Shown here: positions 1 to 5,173 of the stretch, one piece after another | Layout: every line of letters starts with the position of its first letter | Position numbering within the stretch: the first letter of the stretch is position 1 | Assembly (NCBI GenBank): GCA_937891805.1 | Contig: CALATK010000112.1 | Coordinates: forward strand, 1-5,173 | Reading direction: 5' to 3' | DNA: 5,173 nucleotides | Source of the DNA: an uncultured Fibrobacter sp. | GTDB taxonomy: Bacteria; Fibrobacterota; Fibrobacteria; Fibrobacterales; Fibrobacteraceae | Notes under the pieces: model-generated | Database searches by the model: none | Seen by the model: only the letters and a program-made list of their open reading frames with translations | What the model was told of the DNA's origin: nothing | Position numbers and translations under genes: made by a program

Positions 1-2
1 CA

Positions 3-2227
3 TTCGGTACGAATAACGAGTTCGGTTTCGACTACCTCCGCGACAACATGGCGGTAGAACCCAGCCAGCTGGTGCAGCGGGAATTGAACTTCTGCATTGT
101 TGACGAAGTGGACTCCATTCTCATTGACGAGGCCCGTACCCCGCTCATTATCAGCGGCCCTGCCGAAGACGCTACCGACAAGTATGCGAAGGCAAACGAA
201 ATCGCCCAGAAGCTTGTCAAGAACAAGGACTTTTCCGTTGACGAAAAGGACAAGAACATCCAGCTCACCGAAAAGGGCGTGAACCACGTGGAAAGCCTGA
301 TGCAGATTACCAACCTGTACGGTGAACACGCGGACTGGGTGCACTTCTTGGACCAGGCACTTCGCGCCTGGCACCTGTACGAACGCGACGTAGACTACAT
401 CGTCCGTGACGGCGAAATCATCATCGTGGACGAAAACACGGGCCGTCTCATGGAAGGCCGCCGTTACAGCAACGGCATGCACCAGGCCATCGAAGCCAAG
501 GAAAAGGTGCAGATCCGTCGCGAGAACCAGACCCTTGCAACGATTACGTTCCAGAACTACTTCCGCATGTACAAGAAGCTCTCCGGTATGACCGGTACCG
601 CCGAGACGGAGGCTACGGAATTCATCAAGATTTACAACATGAACACCTGGGTGATTCCCACCAACAAGCCCTGCATCCGCAAGGACATGCAGGACATGGT
701 GTACAAGTCCGAAGGGGCCAAGTGGAAAGCCATCGTGGCAGAAATCAGGGCCCGTCACGAAAAGGGCCAGCCCTTGCTGGTGGGTACCGCTTCCATCGAA
801 AAGTCCGAACACCTCCACGGCCTTTTGGAAAAGGAAGGAATTCCTCACGAGGTGCTGAACGCCAAGAACCACAGCCGCGAAGCCGAAATCATCCAGTATG
901 CCGGCTACAAGGGCAAGGTGACCATCGCCACCAACATGGCAGGCCGTGGTACCGACATCGCTCTCGGCCCCGGAGTTACCGAGGTAGGCGGCCTTCACGT
1001 GCTGGGCACCGAACCCGCCGTATCGACAACCAGCTGCGCGGACGTTCCGGCCGTCAGGGCGACCCGGGCTCCAGCCAGTATTTCCTCTCCCTCGACGACA
1101 ACTTGATGCGCATCTTCGGCGGCGACAGCGTCAAAAACCTGATGACCCGCTTTGGCGTAGGCGAAGACGAAGTGATTACCCACCCCATCGTAAGCCGCTC
1201 TATCCGTAGCGCCCAGCGTCGCGTGGAAGGCCAGAGCTTTGATATCCGTAAGCACTTGCTGGATTATGACAACGTGATGAACGAACAGCGCAAGGTGATT
1301 TACGGACTCCGCCGTCGTATTCTGAACGGCGAGGACATTCGCGACGAAATTATGAACCGCATCGAGGACGCCTGCGACATCAAGGTCAGCAACTACATTC
1401 CTCCCAAGAGCTATGTGGAAAACTGGAACCTGGAAGGGCTTCACACCGACTTGCAGCGCAGCCTCGGCATGGAATACAATCTGAGCTTCGACGATGCCAC
1501 CAAAAAGACACCGGACCAGGTGCTGGACGAAATCATCGAGCTCTGCAGGGCGCGCTACGACAAGCTCACCAAAATTATTCCCGACGCGGACTTCCGCAAT
1601 ATCGAACGCAGGTTCCTGCTGATGACCATCGACCAGGTGTGGAAAGAACACCTGTACGCCATGGACCAGCTGAAGGACGCCATCCGTTTCCACGGATACG
1701 CCCAGAAAGACCCGCTGATGATTTACAAGAACGAAGGCTACAAGATGTTCGAGGGCTGCATCGAAAAGATTGCCACCCTGACAATGCTCCGTATCTTGAA
1801 CATCCGGATTACCCTGCCCAACGGACAGACCGTATCGCCGGACCAGCTGCAGCTGCGTGAACAGCCGAAGCCTGAAAATGCGGGCGATGGCCAGCAGGAA
1901 TCCGCACAGTCCGCCGAGGCCGCGCAGGCTCCCGAACAGCCGAGCACCGAAGGTGCCAAGGCCGCAGGCCTTGCCGGCCAGGCCGCAAGCTCCGAGACCA
2001 ACGCCATTTCCGAAGGCCAGCAGGCGGCAAGCGAGGCTGCACAGCCCATGCCCCAGTCTGCACTGCCGGGCACAAGGCCTACGGTACGTCGCACCTACAC
2101 AAACCCCGCCGTTGCCGCCGCCGCACGCCGCGCCCAGCAGGCAGGCCCGAAGCTGGGTCGCAATGACCCCTGCTGGTGCGGTTCCGGCCTTAAGTACAAG
2201 AAGTGCCACGGCAAAGACGTGGAATAG
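3..2227 (+). CDS. secA: Protein translocase ATPase SecA, 5'-partial, with an internal frameshift near 1014
   Basis: SecA is the cytosolic ATPase that pushes preproteins through SecYEG. The start lies upstream of the window; the first visible residues, [16 protein letters not shown], sit near residue 175 of typical SecA. Visible in order: Walker B DEVD (102-113) with [14 protein letters not shown], the preprotein cross-linking domain, motif [11 protein letters not shown] (930-959), motif [12 protein letters not shown] (1040-1069), the helical scaffold two-helix finger [15 protein letters not shown] (from 1628), a long Ala/Gln/Pro/Glu-rich linker (about 1860-2140), and a C-terminal zinc-binding SEC-C motif with CWC (2171-2179) and CH (2204-2209). 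The reading frame changes between GTE (ends 1013) and [10 protein letters not shown] (from 1016). The family motif is GTERHESRRIDNQ, so 10 nt encoding RHES are missing. Both halves are otherwise well conserved, which points to a very recent lesion or an assembly error. Read as one gene, its length fits the family (about 900 residues). Confidence 0.95.
1011..1021 (+). other. Frameshift scar in secA: apparent 10-nt deletion
   Basis: The codon GAA (1011-1013) ends the upstream frame and CGC CGT (1016-1021) starts the downstream one. Only two bases (CC, 1014-1015) remain where the four codons for R-H-E-S belong, so 12 - 2 = 10 nt are lost. In the unshifted frame translation runs on to a stop ending at 1106, which would give a SecA lacking motif VI, the helical domains and the zinc tail. 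The deletion size is deduced from the conserved family motif, not from an aligned relative. Confidence 0.85.
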
Positions 2228-2272
2228 TCCTGCGGGTTACCAGGCTGTAGAGGCGTGAGGAATGTGGAATGG

Positions 2273-2363
2273 GTTATGAGTTGTGAGTTATCAGTATATA
2301 ATTTGGCGCCAAAGGCGCGATTATAAGAACTCACCACTTATAACTCACAACTGAAAACTATAA
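2273..2363. repeat. Inverted repeat made of degenerate heptamers around a GC hairpin
   Basis: The left arm (2273-2300) is four 7-base units: GTTATGA, GTTGTGA, GTTATCA and GTATATA. The right arm (2329-2363) has the complementary periodicity, with units such as TATAACT, CACAACT and GAAAACT. The arms contain a perfect 13-bp inverted match, AGTTGTGAGTTAT (2279-2291) against ATAACTCACAACT (2340-2352), which extends with mismatches on both sides. Between them lies a smaller hairpin (2297-2325). The reverse complement of the left arm matches the array at 4185-4204 in 18 of 20 positions, so this is a dispersed repeat family. It lies between the secA stop and the promoter of the RDD gene. Its function is unknown. 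Confidence 0.75.
2297..2325. other. Stem-loop GCGCC-AAA-GGCGC with an outer TATAAT/ATTATA stem
   Basis: GCGCC (2306-2310) pairs with GGCGC (2314-2318) across an AAA loop. After a short asymmetric mismatch, TATAAT (2297-2302) pairs with ATTATA (2320-2325). It is the centre of the heptamer inverted repeat and the only strong hairpin soon after secA, so it may help end secA transcription. No T-tract follows on the + strand, so it is not called an intrinsic terminator. Confidence 0.55.
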
Positions 2364-2396
2364 CCAAAATCTATCTTTCCGATTAAAACAATATAT

Positions 2397-2426
2397 TTGA
2401 CATCGGGCTCCTATAAAAGGTATATT
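2397..2426 (+). promoter_or_regulatory. Sigma70-type promoter of the RDD gene
   Basis: The -35 box TTGACA (2397-2402) and the -10 box TATATT (2421-2426) are separated by 18 bp. The predicted transcript start is near 2433. This rules out the in-frame ATG at 2432 as a normal ribosome-bound start and supports the ATG at 2468. The upstream 33 bp (2371-2403) match 4211-4243, before the repeat-protein gene, at 25 of 33 positions without gaps. Confidence 0.75.
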
Positions 2427-2440
2427 ACCTTATGAAAAGC

Positions 2441-2454
2441 GCCACGTTAGTGGC
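2441..2454 (+). promoter_or_regulatory. Small leader stem-loop just upstream of the RDD ribosome binding site
   Basis: GCCAC (2441-2445) and GTGGC (2450-2454) form a 5-bp stem with a GTTA loop. It lies about 8 nt from the predicted transcript start and 3 nt before the GGGGG Shine-Dalgarno core (2458-2462). It could stabilise the 5' end or affect ribosome access; nothing in the sequence decides which. Confidence 0.4.
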
Positions 2455-2467
2455 AAAGGGGGTCAAT

Positions 2468-2887
2468 ATGACGGAATACGTTGGTTTTTGGAAAAGGGTC
2501 GTGGCAACCCTCATTGACAGCGTCTTGATAATGGTTATCACCCTGCCGCCACTCCTTGCCATTTATGGCATGGCTTATTTGGAAAACGGTGAGACATTCC
2601 AGGGCCCGGCGGATATTATTTTCTCGTACCTTTTGCCCATGGTCCTTATCATCTTGTTCTGGGCCAAAAAACAGGCCACCCCCGGCAAGATGGCGGTGTC
2701 AGCAAAAATCGTAGATGCCAAGACTGGCGGAAAGCCCTCCACAAAGCAGTGCGTCGGGCGCTACTTCGCCTATATCCTTTCGTTCATCCCGTTTGGACTT
2801 GGATTCCTGTGGGTGGCGTTTGACTCCAAGAAACAATCCTGGCACGACAAGCTCGCCGGGACCGTTGTGGTGAAAATCAAACAGTAA
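2468..2887 (+). CDS. RDD-family integral membrane protein (139 aa)
   Basis: This is a small inner-membrane protein with an RDD domain, named for conserved Arg and Asp residues. The family is widespread and mostly of unknown function; some members are linked to ion transport or osmotic tolerance. The N-terminus EYVGFWKRVVATLIDS carries R10 and D17 at the start of the first membrane helix (about 11-32). A second hydrophobic stretch spans about 48-66 and a third about 106-116. The C-terminal signature SWHDKLAGTVVV is typical of the family. The ATG at 2468 is preferred because a GGGGG Shine-Dalgarno (2458-2462) lies 5 nt upstream and the family motif begins here; an in-frame ATG at 2432 precedes the predicted transcript start. 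The gene has its own promoter and lies 59 nt before the SLC13 remnant. Its substrate cannot be told from the sequence. Confidence 0.9.
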   Translation: MTEYVGFWKRVVATLIDSVLIMVITLPPLLAIYGMAYLENGETFQGPADIIFSYLLPMVLIILFWAKKQATPGKMAVSAKIVDAKTGGKPSTKQCVGRYFAYILSFIPFGLGFLWVAFDSKKQSWHDKLAGTVVVKIKQ

Positions 2888-2946
2888 GCCAAATCCGTAG
2901 CCTTTTTTTATTAGTCCCCGTTCATTTTTCACTTTCGAAGGGAATA

Positions 2947-3268
2947 ATGTTACAGGGAATTCTTGCGTTTGAATGGTTTGGGCTTTCTGGAAACGCGTGG
3001 TTCACCATAGTCGTCGTGCTTCTGCTTTTTGCAGCTATGATCTTTTCAAAGCTGCGTGTAGATATCATTTTCCTTTTGGGAATGTGCGCCCTCTACCTCA
3101 GTGGCGTCCTTGACCTCAAAACCACATTCGGCAGCCATGTTCTGCCCCATTGCCATCAGCGCGGCCACGACCTTGGGCGTAAACCCCCTCACCTTCTGCA
3201 TCGGCCTGATGATTTCGGTGAACAGCAGCTTTGCCACCCCCATCGTATTCCCCATGTATCCTGTATAA
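2947..3268 (+). pseudogene. Remnant of an SLC13-family (anion/dicarboxylate) transporter gene
   Basis: The start looks normal: ATG at 2947 with AAGGG (2938-2942) 4 nt upstream. The first ~61 residues have two hydrophobic helices (WFTIVVVLLLFAAMIF, then DIIFLLGMCALYLSGVL) and end in DLKTTF, as in N-termini of SLC13/DASS-type permeases. Near 3126-3133 the similarity jumps to another frame. From 3131, AAMFCPIAISAATTLGVNP and ISVNSSFATPI resemble the segment close to the family C-terminus, which normally continues into a conserved GYQTN-type stretch. Here it degenerates after TPI and stops at TAA 3266-3268. An intact member has well over 400 residues, so most of the core, including transport-site residues, is gone. 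The unshifted frame stays open to 3354 but downstream of the join encodes nothing recognisable. The family call is by recognition of these motifs, without a database search. Confidence 0.72.
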
Positions 3269-3272
3269 GGGG

Positions 3273-3300
3273 TTGTTCCAAGCACAACAATTACTACATT
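3273..3300 (+). promoter_or_regulatory. Possible weak promoter of the FISUMP gene
   Basis: TTGTTC (3273-3278) and TACATT (3295-3300) are separated by 16 bp, just after the transporter remnant ends. The implied transcript start near 3307 would leave a leader of about 22 nt containing the ribosome binding site. The boxes are imperfect, so read-through from upstream is an alternative. Confidence 0.35.
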
Positions 3301-3328
3301 TGTCCTAGCTTTCTCAAAGAGGAAACCC

Positions 3329-4084
3329 ATGGAAACATCCTTTGTCATTTTTAACGTCATCGCCCTTATCGTGGTCATCGTGGCCGCATTCCGTATCGGT
3401 GCTTCCGTGAGCAAGGCCACGAAAAAGGAAGCCTCCGAAAAGCAGAACAACATCTCTTACGAAGAGTGCATGGCCCGTAACGCCAAGAAGTTCAATTACG
3501 GCTCCTTCACGGATGCCCGCGACGGCGAAACCTACCGCACCGTAAAAATCGGTGACCAGGTCTGGATGGTGGATAACCTGCGTTTCAAGACCGAAGGCAG
3601 CTACGCCCCGGGTAGCGAAGAGGCCAACGTGGCCCAGTACGGCAGACTCTACACCTGGACGGCAGCACTCGGCATCCCTGCGGAATTCGACGACCAATCG
3701 CCGACGAAGGACCTGGAAATGTATCACAGGGTTCGCGAAGACAACTACCAGGGAATCGCACCCGAAGGTTGGCATATCCCGAGTCTCAAGGAATGGGAGC
3801 AGCTGTTGAGCAATCTGCCTCCCAAGTCCACCGGCGACGAGCTGCGCGGAGCCTGTTTCTGGGGTAATCCCGGTGAAGATTCTTTCGGCTTTTTCGCCTT
3901 GCCTGCTGGCTACCGTTTTGCCAACGGTAGTTTTCAGCAATTCGGTAGACGCGCCCGTTTCTGGTGCAAGGATGAATACGGCAAATCCAACGCCTACCGT
4001 CTGAGCATCACCAACAAGGCCTTCGACATCGAGGGCGTGTACCGCTCCGACGCCATGTCGGTACGCTGCGTAAAGAACGCCTAA
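3329..4084 (+). CDS. Membrane-anchored FISUMP-domain protein (251 aa)
   Basis: The FISUMP domain (Fibrobacter succinogenes major paralogous domain) has many paralogues in Fibrobacter and also occurs in Bacteroidetes. Its biochemical role is not established, but members are usually surface or secreted. An uncleaved membrane anchor (about residues 5-23) is followed by a charged linker (27-45). The domain runs from about 60 to 249: FTDARDGETYRTVKIGDQVWM (59-80 region), GRLYTWTAALG (105-115), APEGWHIPSLKEW (144-156), GFFALPAGYRF (187-197), ARFWCKDE (209-216, where the common form is closer to FWSSTE), and the terminal MSVRCV (243-248). The ATG at 3329 has AGAGGA (3318-3323) 5 nt upstream. The anchor topology suggests the domain faces the periplasm. 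The gene follows the SLC13 debris and ends before a strong terminator. Domain identity is sure; function is unknown. Confidence 0.93.
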   Translation: METSFVIFNVIALIVVIVAAFRIGASVSKATKKEASEKQNNISYEECMARNAKKFNYGSFTDARDGETYRTVKIGDQVWMVDNLRFKTEGSYAPGSEEANVAQYGRLYTWTAALGIPAEFDDQSPTKDLEMYHRVREDNYQGIAPEGWHIPSLKEWEQLLSNLPPKSTGDELRGACFWGNPGEDSFGFFALPAGYRFANGSFQQFGRRARFWCKDEYGKSNAYRLSITNKAFDIEGVYRSDAMSVRCVKNA

Positions 4085-4111
4085 ACGGATAATTTTCCGA
4101 TTCGACGAATC

Positions 4112-4136
4112 GCCCTGGCCTAGGCCGGGGCTTTTT
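4112..4136 (+). terminator. Rho-independent terminator after the FISUMP gene
   Basis: GCCCTGGCC (4112-4120) pairs with GGCCGGGGC (4123-4131). The 9-bp stem includes one T-G wobble, and the innermost pair or two must open to make a loop. It is followed directly by TTTTT (4132-4136). It lies 27 nt after the stop codon. Confidence 0.88.
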
Positions 4137-4163
4137 CCATTTTTCAACACTTCTTATTTCCGC

Positions 4164-4212
4164 CATAACTCAAAACTCATAACTGAATACTCACAACTCA
4201 TAACTTAATTCT
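4164..4212. repeat. Degenerate heptamer tandem array (consensus CATAACT)
   Basis: Seven consecutive 7-base units fill this stretch: three exact CATAACT copies (4164, 4178, 4199), the variants CAAAACT (4171), GAATACT (4185) and CACAACT (4192), and a decayed last unit (4206). The segment GAATACTCACAACTCATAAC (4185-4204) matches the reverse complement of 2273-2292 at 18 of 20 positions. The array ends 24 bp before the -35 box of the next promoter. Confidence 0.8.
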
Positions 4213-4236
4213 ATCGTTTCAATGAAAATTATGTAT

Positions 4237-4265
4237 TTGACTTTATGAATTTAGGAAGGTATATT
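4237..4265 (+). promoter_or_regulatory. Sigma70-type promoter of the repeat-protein gene
   Basis: TTGACT (4237-4242) and TATATT (4260-4265) are separated by 17 bp. The predicted transcript start near 4272 lies downstream of the in-frame ATGs at 4245 and 4266, so the ATG at 4311 is the likely start and the leader is about 40 nt. The preceding 33 bp are homologous to the region before the RDD promoter. Confidence 0.75.
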
Positions 4266-4310
4266 ATGGACATAAGAAACAAAGAACTTAAAAACACAAA
4301 GGAGTTTATC

Positions 4311-4724
4311 ATGAAACACGCAATCGCAACATTCATTTTCGTCGCTAGCATCGCAGCTTTTAGCGGATTCGCAAACGCACTCCCCATTGCAAGCACCACC
4401 GGAGCCGACGCTTCCAAGAGCGTTGCATTGGACCAAGGCGCTAACCAGTGGAATCATTTTGTACCTAGGGGCGGCTTCAAAGTCGCCTTGGACCAGGGCG
4501 CCAACCAGTGGAATCATTTCTCTTCCCAGGACAAGTACTTCCATGGCGGAAGTATCCGCGGTGGGAGCATCGCTCTGGACCAGGGCGCCAACCAGTGGAA
4601 CCACTACTCCGACTTTGATAAAAAAGAGGTTTGGTGGAACCCTGCAGTTGCCATATACGAGAAAACAGGAGCCTGGTCACACCGGAACGATGACGACTGG
4701 GGAATCAACCCTCGCCTCGTGTGA
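4311..4724 (+). CDS. Small secreted protein with three VALDQGANQWNHF repeats (137 aa)
   Basis: I do not recognise this family. The N-terminus is a clear Sec signal peptide: MKH, a hydrophobic core (4-20), and ANA at 21-23 with cleavage predicted before L24. The mature part is about 114 residues, has no Cys or Met, and contains seven Trp. Three copies of a 13-residue motif occur at residues 38-50, 58-70 and 87-99 (the third begins with I and ends with Y), spaced 20 and 29 residues apart by Gly/Ser- or charge-rich linkers. A Trp-rich tail (100-137: EVWWNP, GAWSHRND, DDDWGINP) follows. The start is set by AAAGGAG (4298-4304) 6 nt upstream and by the promoter position. The gene is monocistronic, with its own promoter and a strong terminator. 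Possible roles include a surface or carbohydrate-binding protein, or a multi-copy peptide precursor; none can be proved from sequence. Confidence 0.85.
   Translation: MKHAIATFIFVASIAAFSGFANALPIASTTGADASKSVALDQGANQWNHFVPRGGFKVALDQGANQWNHFSSQDKYFHGGSIRGGSIALDQGANQWNHYSDFDKKEVWWNPAVAIYEKTGAWSHRNDDDWGINPRLV
4422..4607 (+). repeat. Three in-frame 39-bp coding repeats
   Basis: The copies are at 4422-4460, 4482-4520 and 4569-4607. Copies 1 and 2 encode identical 13-mers but differ in five codons, all synonymous (GTT/GTC, GCA/GCC, CAA/CAG, GCT/GCC, TTT/TTC). Copy 3 differs from copy 2 by four synonymous codons and two conservative replacements, V to I and F to Y at the ends. The core LDQGANQWNH is invariant. 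This pattern indicates old copies held by selection on the protein, not a fresh DNA expansion. Confidence 0.9.
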
Positions 4725-4760
4725 TATAAAATTTCGATAAGGGATCCTTGTAAGGACCAG

Positions 4761-4785
4761 GCGCCCACAACGGGCGCTTTTTTTT
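4761..4785 (+). terminator. Rho-independent terminator after the repeat-protein gene
   Basis: GCGCCC (4761-4766) pairs with GGGCGC (4772-4777) across an ACAAC loop and is followed by eight T residues (4778-4785). It lies 36 nt after the stop codon and only 14 nt before the tmk start, so tmk cannot depend on efficient read-through. Confidence 0.93.
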
Positions 4786-4799
4786 GCATATTTACAGCC

Positions 4800-5173
4800 A
4801 TGAAAACGGCAAAGCGCTTTTTTAGCCTAGAAGGCATCGACGGTTCCGGCAAGTCCACCCAGATAGACATGCTTATCGACGCCCTCACAAAAGAAGGCTA
4901 CTCTGTGGTGAAGCTCCGGGAACCCGGCGGCGCAAAGATTTCGGAACGAATCCGGGAGATTTTGCTGGACCCGAGTTTCAAGGGCGTCATGGCCGACAAG
5001 ACGGAGCTCTTGCTGTACAACGCCGCACGGGCACAGGTCATCGCCGAAATCATCCAGCCCGCCCTCGACGCAGGAAAAATCGTCATCGCCGACCGTTTCG
5101 CCTGGAGCACGTTTGCCTACCAAGGGTACGCCCGAGGCCTCGGGGCCGAGCAGGTCCAGCGGCTGACAGAACT
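4800..5173 (+). CDS. tmk: Thymidylate kinase, 3'-partial
   Basis: Thymidylate kinase phosphorylates dTMP to dTDP with ATP in the cytosol, an essential step in making dTTP. The first 124 residues are visible before the window ends; bacterial members usually have about 200-215. Seen: P-loop GIDGSGKST (12-20), the LREPGG motif (39-44) of the dTMP site, LLLYNAARAQ (70-79), and the DRFAWSTFAYQG segment (98-109) that corresponds to the family's DRY/F-x-x-S-x-x-AYQG motif. The LID region and C-terminus are outside the window. The ATG at 4800 puts the P-loop at the usual distance from the N-terminus, and no nearer in-frame start exists. No Shine-Dalgarno is visible in the 14 nt between the preceding terminator and the start, so a leaderless or weak-leader transcript is possible. 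Confidence 0.95.
   Translation, partial: MKTAKRFFSLEGIDGSGKSTQIDMLIDALTKEGYSVVKLREPGGAKISERIREILLDPSFKGVMADKTELLLYNAARAQVIAEIIQPALDAGKIVIADRFAWSTFAYQGYARGLGAEQVQRLTE

Noticed and set aside
1005..1025. Programmed ribosomal frameshifting in secA
   Set aside because: There is no slippery heptamer of the X XXY YYZ type, and a shift could not restore the conserved RHES residues. A deletion explains both the missing residues and the shift.
995..2209. A 404-codon open frame on the - strand
   Set aside because: It lies antisense to the well-conserved second half of secA, resembles no family I know and has no fitting promoter or ribosome site. Codon bias of secA explains its openness.
2432..2467. 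ATG at 2432 as the start of the RDD protein
   Set aside because: It lies at or before the predicted transcript start and has no ribosome site. The ATG at 2468 has a strong one and matches the family N-terminus.
2888..2912. Terminator after the RDD gene
   Set aside because: Seven T residues (2903-2909) are present, but no hairpin can be drawn in the sequence before them.
4099..4111. GATTCG-A-CGAATC palindrome as an operator
   Set aside because: It lies between a stop codon and a terminator, far from any promoter. It is too short to claim more than chance, although it could extend the terminator structure.
3314..4150. A 278-codon open frame on the - strand
   Set aside because: It is the shadow of the FISUMP gene, whose domain motifs are unmistakable on the + strand, and it begins inside a terminator T-tract region.
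4164..4212. CRISPR-like array
   Set aside because: The units are 7 bases long and contiguous with no spacers, so it is a simple tandem repeat.
4245..4310. ATG at 4245 or 4266 as the start of the repeat protein
   Set aside because: Both precede the predicted transcript start near 4272, and the signal peptide begins cleanly at 4311 after AAAGGAG.

Overview
The window most likely comes from a Fibrobacter (phylum Fibrobacterota) or a close relative. The best evidence is an intact FISUMP-domain protein (Fibrobacter succinogenes major paralogous domain). It is supported by moderate GC content, TTGAC/TATATT promoters, and ordinary Gram-negative secretion and membrane genes. The genus is inferred from sequence recognition only. 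All recognised genes lie on the + strand.

Layout. (1) 3-2227: the C-terminal four fifths of secA, the preprotein translocase motor. It enters from outside the window and is broken near 1014 by an apparent 10-nt deletion that removes the conserved residues RHES and shifts the frame. (2) 2228-2467: an intergenic region with an inverted repeat built of degenerate heptamers around a GC hairpin, then a strong sigma70-type promoter and a leader stem-loop. (3) 2468-2887: a 139-aa RDD-family membrane protein. (4) 2947-3268: the remains of an SLC13-type transporter gene. The first ~60 codons are joined out of frame to ~43 codons from near the family C-terminus. (5) 3329-4084: a membrane-anchored FISUMP protein, followed by a clear rho-independent terminator. 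(6) 4085-4310: a second heptamer array and a promoter closely resembling the one before the RDD gene. (7) 4311-4724: a small secreted protein carrying three near-identical 13-residue motifs (VALDQGANQWNHF), followed by a strong terminator. (8) 4800 to the window end: the N-terminal half of thymidylate kinase (tmk), with its start only 14 nt after that terminator and no visible Shine-Dalgarno.

How they fit. secA and tmk are housekeeping genes. The stretch between them is accessory: envelope or secreted proteins of unknown role, a decayed transporter and dispersed repeats. Internal promoters and two terminators make most genes separate transcription units rather than one operon.

Most interesting points: the secreted triple-repeat protein, whose repeats differ almost only at synonymous positions; the homologous heptamer-plus-promoter module upstream of two unrelated genes; and the lesion in secA, which is normally essential and so suggests either an assembly error or a real oddity.
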